From NCBI GenBank assembly GCA_904419835.1, contig CAJFTA010000077.1:1-7459 (forward strand): DNA of 7,459 nucleotides, in the 5' to 3' direction. The notes beneath the pieces were generated by a model, which had not been told where the DNA came from, ran no database searches, and saw only the letters and a program-made list of their open reading frames with translations. The DNA is from an uncultured Pseudoflavonifractor sp. (GTDB lineage Bacteria > Bacillota > Clostridia > Oscillospirales > Oscillospiraceae). Position numbers and translations under genes: made by a program. Position 1 is the first letter of the stretch. Each line of letters opens with the position of its first letter. Shown in pieces: positions 4,872 through 7,459 of the stretch.

Positions 4872-6732
4872 GGAGAAAAAGCTGGGCTACGGCGCGGCCT
4901 GGAGGCTGAACCTGCGGGCGTGGGGCATCTGGTGGAAGCTCTGTCCCCAGGTGTTTGTCTCCACCCTGCTCTCCTCCGTGGTCAAGGCCGTCACGCCCTA
5001 TGTGACCATCTTCCTGTCCGCCCGCATCATCGACGAGCTCTCAGGCGCCCGCAGGCCGGACCAGCTGCTCCGGTGGGTGGTCCTCACCCTGGCCTGTACG
5101 GCGGTGTGCGCCCTGCTCCAGGGCGTGCTCACCCGCTGGTCCAAATACGCAAAAGGCTGTGCCAGCCGGCTGGACGACCAGATCTATATGGACAAGATGG
5201 TGGGGCTGGACTACGCCGACGTGGACCGGCAGGCGGTGTTCGACCTGTACGCCCAGATCCTGCAAAACGAAAACTGGGCCGGCTGGGGCATCCGCAAGAC
5301 CATCTCCTATTTCGAGTCCTTTGTCACGGCCGTGGTGCAGGTTCTGGGCGGCGTGGGCCTGTCGGTCAGCCTGTTCCTCTCCCCCGTCCCCGCCGGCAGC
5401 GGCCTGGCCTTCCTCAACCACCCCCTCTCCGCCGCCGCCATGGTCTGCCTGCTGCTGCTGGCCGCCGTGGTCTCTCCCATGTGCGCCAACCGGGCCAACC
5501 GCTACTGGACCGACTACGCCGCAACAGTCCGCCTGACCAACCGCATTCTGAGCTTTTACCCCCTGGTGAGTATGGACAGGGCCCGGGCGGCGGACGTGCG
5601 CATCTACCAGCAGCAGGAGAACGTCTGCGAGCCCTATCTGGACCGGAACGACGACTTCGCCCCCGGCTCCTATATCACCCGCATCGCAAAAGGCCCCATG
5701 GGGCTGCTCAACGCCCTGTCCCAGTGCGTGGCGGTGGTCCTCACCGGCCTGGTGTACGTCTTTGTGTGCCTGAAGGCCTGGGCGGGCGCCTTCGGCGTGG
5801 GCTACATCACCCAGTATGTGGGGGCCATCACCCAGCTGTTCCGGGGCCTGTCCATGCTGCTGGAGACCATGGGCAACATCCGGGCCAACGGAACGTTCCT
5901 GGAGATCAATTTTGAATATCTGGACATCCCCAACCGGATGTACCAGGGCAGCCTGACCACCGAGAAGCGCGCCGACCGGAAGTACGAGGTGGAGTTCCGG
6001 GACGTGTCCTTCCGCTACCCGGACACCGACCAGTGGGCCCTGCGCCACGTCAACATCAGGTTCCGGGTGGGCAGCCGCCTGGCCGTGGTGGGCCGGAACG
6101 GCAGCGGCAAGACCACCTTCATCAAGCTGCTCTGCCGCCTGTACGACCCCACCGAGGGAGAGATTCTGCTCAACGGCATCGACATCCGCAAGTACCGCTA
6201 CGACGACTATATGCGCATCTTCTCCGTGGTCTTTCAGGACTTCAAGCTGCTGGCCCTGCCCCTGGGGGAGAACGTGGCCGGCGCGGCAAACTACGACCGG
6301 ACCCGGGCGGAGAAGTGCCTGACGGACGCCGGGTTCGGCGACCGGCTCTCCGCCATGCCCAGGGGGCTGGACACCTGGCTGTACAAGGACCTGAACGAGG
6401 ACGGCGTGGACATCTCCGGCGGCGAGGCCCAGAAGATCGCCATTGCCCGCGCCCTGTACAAGGACGCCCCCTTCCTCATTCTGGACGAACCCACCGCCGC
6501 CCTGGACCCGGTGGCCGAGGCGGAGATCTACTCCAAGCTTAACGACATTGTGGAGGACAGGACCGCCGTCTATATCAGCCACCGGCTGTCCTCCTGCAAG
6601 TTCTGCGACGAGATCGCCGTGTTTGAGGGCGGGCAGATTGTCCAGCAGGGCAGCCACGAGGCCCTGCTCGCGGAGGAGGGCGGCACCTATTCCACCTTGT
6701 GGCACGCCCAGGCCCAGTATTATAATACGTGA
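4861..6732 (+). CDS. ABC exporter half-transporter, subunit B (fused permease and ATPase)
   Basis: A 623-aa partner of the preceding subunit. Hydrophobic segments lie near 29-57, 70-91, 150-172, 188-206, 281-304 and 309-330. The loop between the third and fourth (about 173-187, Pro/Gly/Ser-rich) is longer than in subunit A. ATPase motifs are Walker A GRNGSGKT (411-418, K417), Q-loop Q459, signature ISGGE (518-522), Walker B FLILDEP (D542, E543) and H-loop H574. The signature differs from LSGGQ at two positions, which gives the pair a mild asymmetry, but the catalytic Glu and His are kept in both halves. The start is ATG 4861, with AAGGGGG at 4846-4852. It overlaps the end of subunit A by 11 bp. 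A longer in-frame opening from 4819 sits wholly inside subunit A and lacks support. Subunits A and B are clearly related but diverged, as expected for a heterodimer. The exported compound could be a peptide, lipid or drug; the sequence does not say. Confidence 0.92.
   Translation: MANKEKKLGYGAAWRLNLRAWGIWWKLCPQVFVSTLLSSVVKAVTPYVTIFLSARIIDELSGARRPDQLLRWVVLTLACTAVCALLQGVLTRWSKYAKGCASRLDDQIYMDKMVGLDYADVDRQAVFDLYAQILQNENWAGWGIRKTISYFESFVTAVVQVLGGVGLSVSLFLSPVPAGSGLAFLNHPLSAAAMVCLLLLAAVVSPMCANRANRYWTDYAATVRLTNRILSFYPLVSMDRARAADVRIYQQQENVCEPYLDRNDDFAPGSYITRIAKGPMGLLNALSQCVAVVLTGLVYVFVCLKAWAGAFGVGYITQYVGAITQLFRGLSMLLETMGNIRANGTFLEINFEYLDIPNRMYQGSLTTEKRADRKYEVEFRDVSFRYPDTDQWALRHVNIRFRVGSRLAVVGRNGSGKTTFIKLLCRLYDPTEGEILLNGIDIRKYRYDDYMRIFSVVFQDFKLLALPLGENVAGAANYDRTRAEKCLTDAGFGDRLSAMPRGLDTWLYKDLNEDGVDISGGEAQKIAIARALYKDAPFLILDEPTAALDPVAEAEIYSKLNDIVEDRTAVYISHRLSSCKFCDEIAVFEGGQIVQQGSHEALLAEEGGTYSTLWHAQAQYYNT
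6697..6726 (+). promoter_or_regulatory. Possible internal promoter before the second acetyltransferase
   Basis: A perfect TATAAT at 6721-6726 lies 18 bp after TTGTGG (6697-6702), which keeps only the TTG of a -35 box. The -10 is embedded in a 12-bp palindrome (GTATTATAATAC, 6717-6728). This AT-rich patch stands out in GC-rich coding sequence, but it encodes the last residues of subunit B (YYNT), so it could be coincidence. If real, transcription would start near 6733 and give the acetyltransferase its own message. Confidence 0.3.
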
Positions 6733-6760
6733 GGAAGCTTGAAAAACAGGAGTGAGTCCC

Positions 6761-7237
6761 ATGGTGGAACTGATTCAGGACAGCCGGGAGAAGGCGCGCA
6801 TCGCCCGCAGGGTGCTGGAGGCCCTGCCGGAGTGGTTCGGCATTGAGGCCTCCCGGGAGGGCTATATCCGGGAGAGCGTGGACCAGCCCTTTTTCGCCTG
6901 CTATGCGGACGGGGAGGCGGCGGGCTTCCTCTGCCTGAAGGAGACGGGGCGGGCCACCGCGGAGCTGGCGGTGATGGGCGTCCTGCCCGCCTTTCACCGG
7001 CGTGGCCTGGGCCGGGCCCTCTTTGACCGGGCCAGGGAATACGCGGCGGCCCGGGGCTATTCCTTCCTCCAGGTCAAGACCGTCCAGATGGGCCGGTATG
7101 AGATCTACGACCGCACCAACCGGTTCTATCTCAGCCTGGGCTTTCAGGAGTTCGAGGTGTTCCCCACCCTGTGGGACGAGCGCAATCCCTGCCAGGTGTA
7201 CGTCATGGCCATTGGAAACAACTCCACTGCAAACTGA
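6761..7237 (+). CDS. GNAT N-acetyltransferase
   Basis: A 158-aa GNAT enzyme from a different branch than the one at 1038. Motif A is AELAVMGVLPAFHRRGLGRALFD (about 67-89, with R80-R-G-L-G-R-A86 forming the acetyl-CoA pyrophosphate loop). Motif B is the YDRTNRFYLSLGFQEFEVFP stretch (116-135). The conserved ending TLWDERNPCQVYVMAI (136-151) is shared by a family of unassigned GNATs I recall from Bacillota; no substrate is known to me. The start is ATG 6761, with AGGAG at 6748-6752. A GTG at 6752 is in frame but overlaps the Shine-Dalgarno site, so it was not used. The gene starts 28 bp after exporter subunit B and is probably the last gene of that operon, though a possible promoter precedes it. 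No U-tract terminator follows; the repeat-rich tract begins eight bases after its stop. Confidence 0.85.
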   Translation: MVELIQDSREKARIARRVLEALPEWFGIEASREGYIRESVDQPFFACYADGEAAGFLCLKETGRATAELAVMGVLPAFHRRGLGRALFDRAREYAAARGYSFLQVKTVQMGRYEIYDRTNRFYLSLGFQEFEVFPTLWDERNPCQVYVMAIGNNSTAN

Positions 7238-7244
7238 AACCGGG

Positions 7245-7412
7245 AGGCTGTCGATAAACCCTGCGGCCTAAGGTTTCGGAGGGAAAGATAGTGTGAAAGA
7301 AAACCGTCAGGGTTGTCTTTCGCGTGCAGTCAAACCACTTTTTCCAGCTTTGAAAAAGTTCGAAAAAGTGCAGCAGGCTGTCGAAAAAGTCCAGGGACTT
7401 TTTCGACAGCCT
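7245..7412. repeat. MITE-like element with imperfect terminal inverted repeats
   Basis: A 168-bp non-coding segment begins with AGGCTGTCGA (7245-7254) and ends with the exact complement TCGACAGCCT (7403-7412). The inverted match extends inward: AGGCTGTCGA, one mismatch, AAA, a two-base gap, then CCCTG, about 18 matching positions per end. Inside are further paired segments: AACCCTG (7257-7263) with CAGGGTT (7308-7314), a hairpin 7295-7305/7311-7321 with one mismatch, and ACTTTTTC (7337-7344) with GAAAAAGT (7352-7359). Base composition (48% GC over 7261-7320) is well below the neighbouring genes and no reading frame is evident. I see no obvious target-site duplication. It may instead be a structured intergenic repeat of the REP kind. 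Confidence 0.5.
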
Positions 7413-7414
7413 GC
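7373..7414. repeat. 19-20 bp perfect palindrome (hairpin)
   Basis: The arm at 7373-7392 is exactly complementary to 7395-7414. Allowing a realistic CAGG loop (7392-7395) leaves a 19-bp perfect stem. Key parts are GGCTGTCGA and AAAAAGTC in the left arm. It is not followed by a T-run on either strand, so it is not a standard intrinsic terminator, although so long a stem could still stop polymerase or stabilise an mRNA 3' end. It forms the right end of the MITE-like element. Confidence 0.75.
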
Positions 7415-7426
7415 AAAAATGCCGTT

Positions 7427-7455
7427 ACTTTCGCGCCGCACTGCGGCGCAAAAGT
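7427..7455. repeat. GC-rich inverted repeat at the window edge
   Basis: ACTTT-C-GCGCCGC (7427-7439) pairs with GCGGCGC-A-AAAGT (7443-7455) around an ACT loop, with a single C-A mismatch. The stem would be very stable. The element lies 12 bp after the palindrome at 7373-7414 and may belong to a larger repeat that continues beyond the window. Function is not evident; no T-tract is visible within the four remaining bases. Confidence 0.6.
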
Positions 7456-7459
7456 CCTC

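Noticed and set aside
5041..6762. Minus-strand open frame of 573 codons opposite exporter subunit B
   Set aside because: Same codon-composition artefact: no motif, no Shine-Dalgarno-supported start, and a sense gene with every ABC motif intact.
7238..7459. CRISPR array or small RNA gene in the repeat-rich tail
   Set aside because: The repeats are short, irregularly spaced and largely inverted; there are no uniform spacers, and no promoter/terminator pair was found for an RNA gene.

Overview
The window looks like chromosomal DNA from a high-GC member of the Bacillota, most plausibly a gut Oscillospiraceae relative (Flavonifractor/Lawsonibacter type). The genus is a guess. It rests on strong Shine-Dalgarno sites, GC-rich third codon positions, a LytTR/GHKL two-component pair of the clostridial type and paired half-size ABC exporters. 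All genes lie on the plus strand.

Positions 1-959 are a compositionally foreign block. It holds the last 53 codons of a protein that resembles the C-terminal tail of large clostridial serine recombinases, followed 10 bp later by a complete APH(3')-type aminoglycoside phosphotransferase. One line of this block (361-420) is 42% GC by hand count, against 73% for a line inside the exporter genes (4561-4620). The block reads as the end of a mobile element carrying a resistance gene. The change to native-looking DNA falls in the 78-bp gap at 960-1037.

Positions 1038-2956 hold a tight three-gene run: a RimJ-like GNAT acetyltransferase, a LytTR response regulator and a short, membrane-free GHKL histidine kinase. 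Gaps are 11 and 6 bp. The annotated starts are those backed by a Shine-Dalgarno site (1589 for the regulator, 3048 and 4861 for the exporter subunits, 6761 for the last GNAT), not the longest open frames.

Positions 2957-3047 form a dense control region: a 12-bp direct repeat with a 21-bp period (the geometry of LytTR operators), a strong intrinsic terminator that overlaps the second repeat, and an extended -10 box just before the exporter genes. The simplest model is that the kinase/regulator transcript ends here and the regulator switches on the exporter from its own promoter.

Positions 3048-6732 encode two half-size ABC exporter subunits (607 and 623 aa) overlapping by 11 bp, which very likely form a heterodimer. 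A second GNAT acetyltransferase follows at 6761-7237. No precursor peptide, immunity gene or other substrate-defining gene is visible, so the cargo of the exporter is unknown.

Positions 7238-7459 contain no gene. They hold a 168-bp MITE-like element with imperfect terminal inverted repeats, including a 19-20 bp perfect palindrome at its right end, and a second GC-rich inverted repeat that reaches almost to the window edge.
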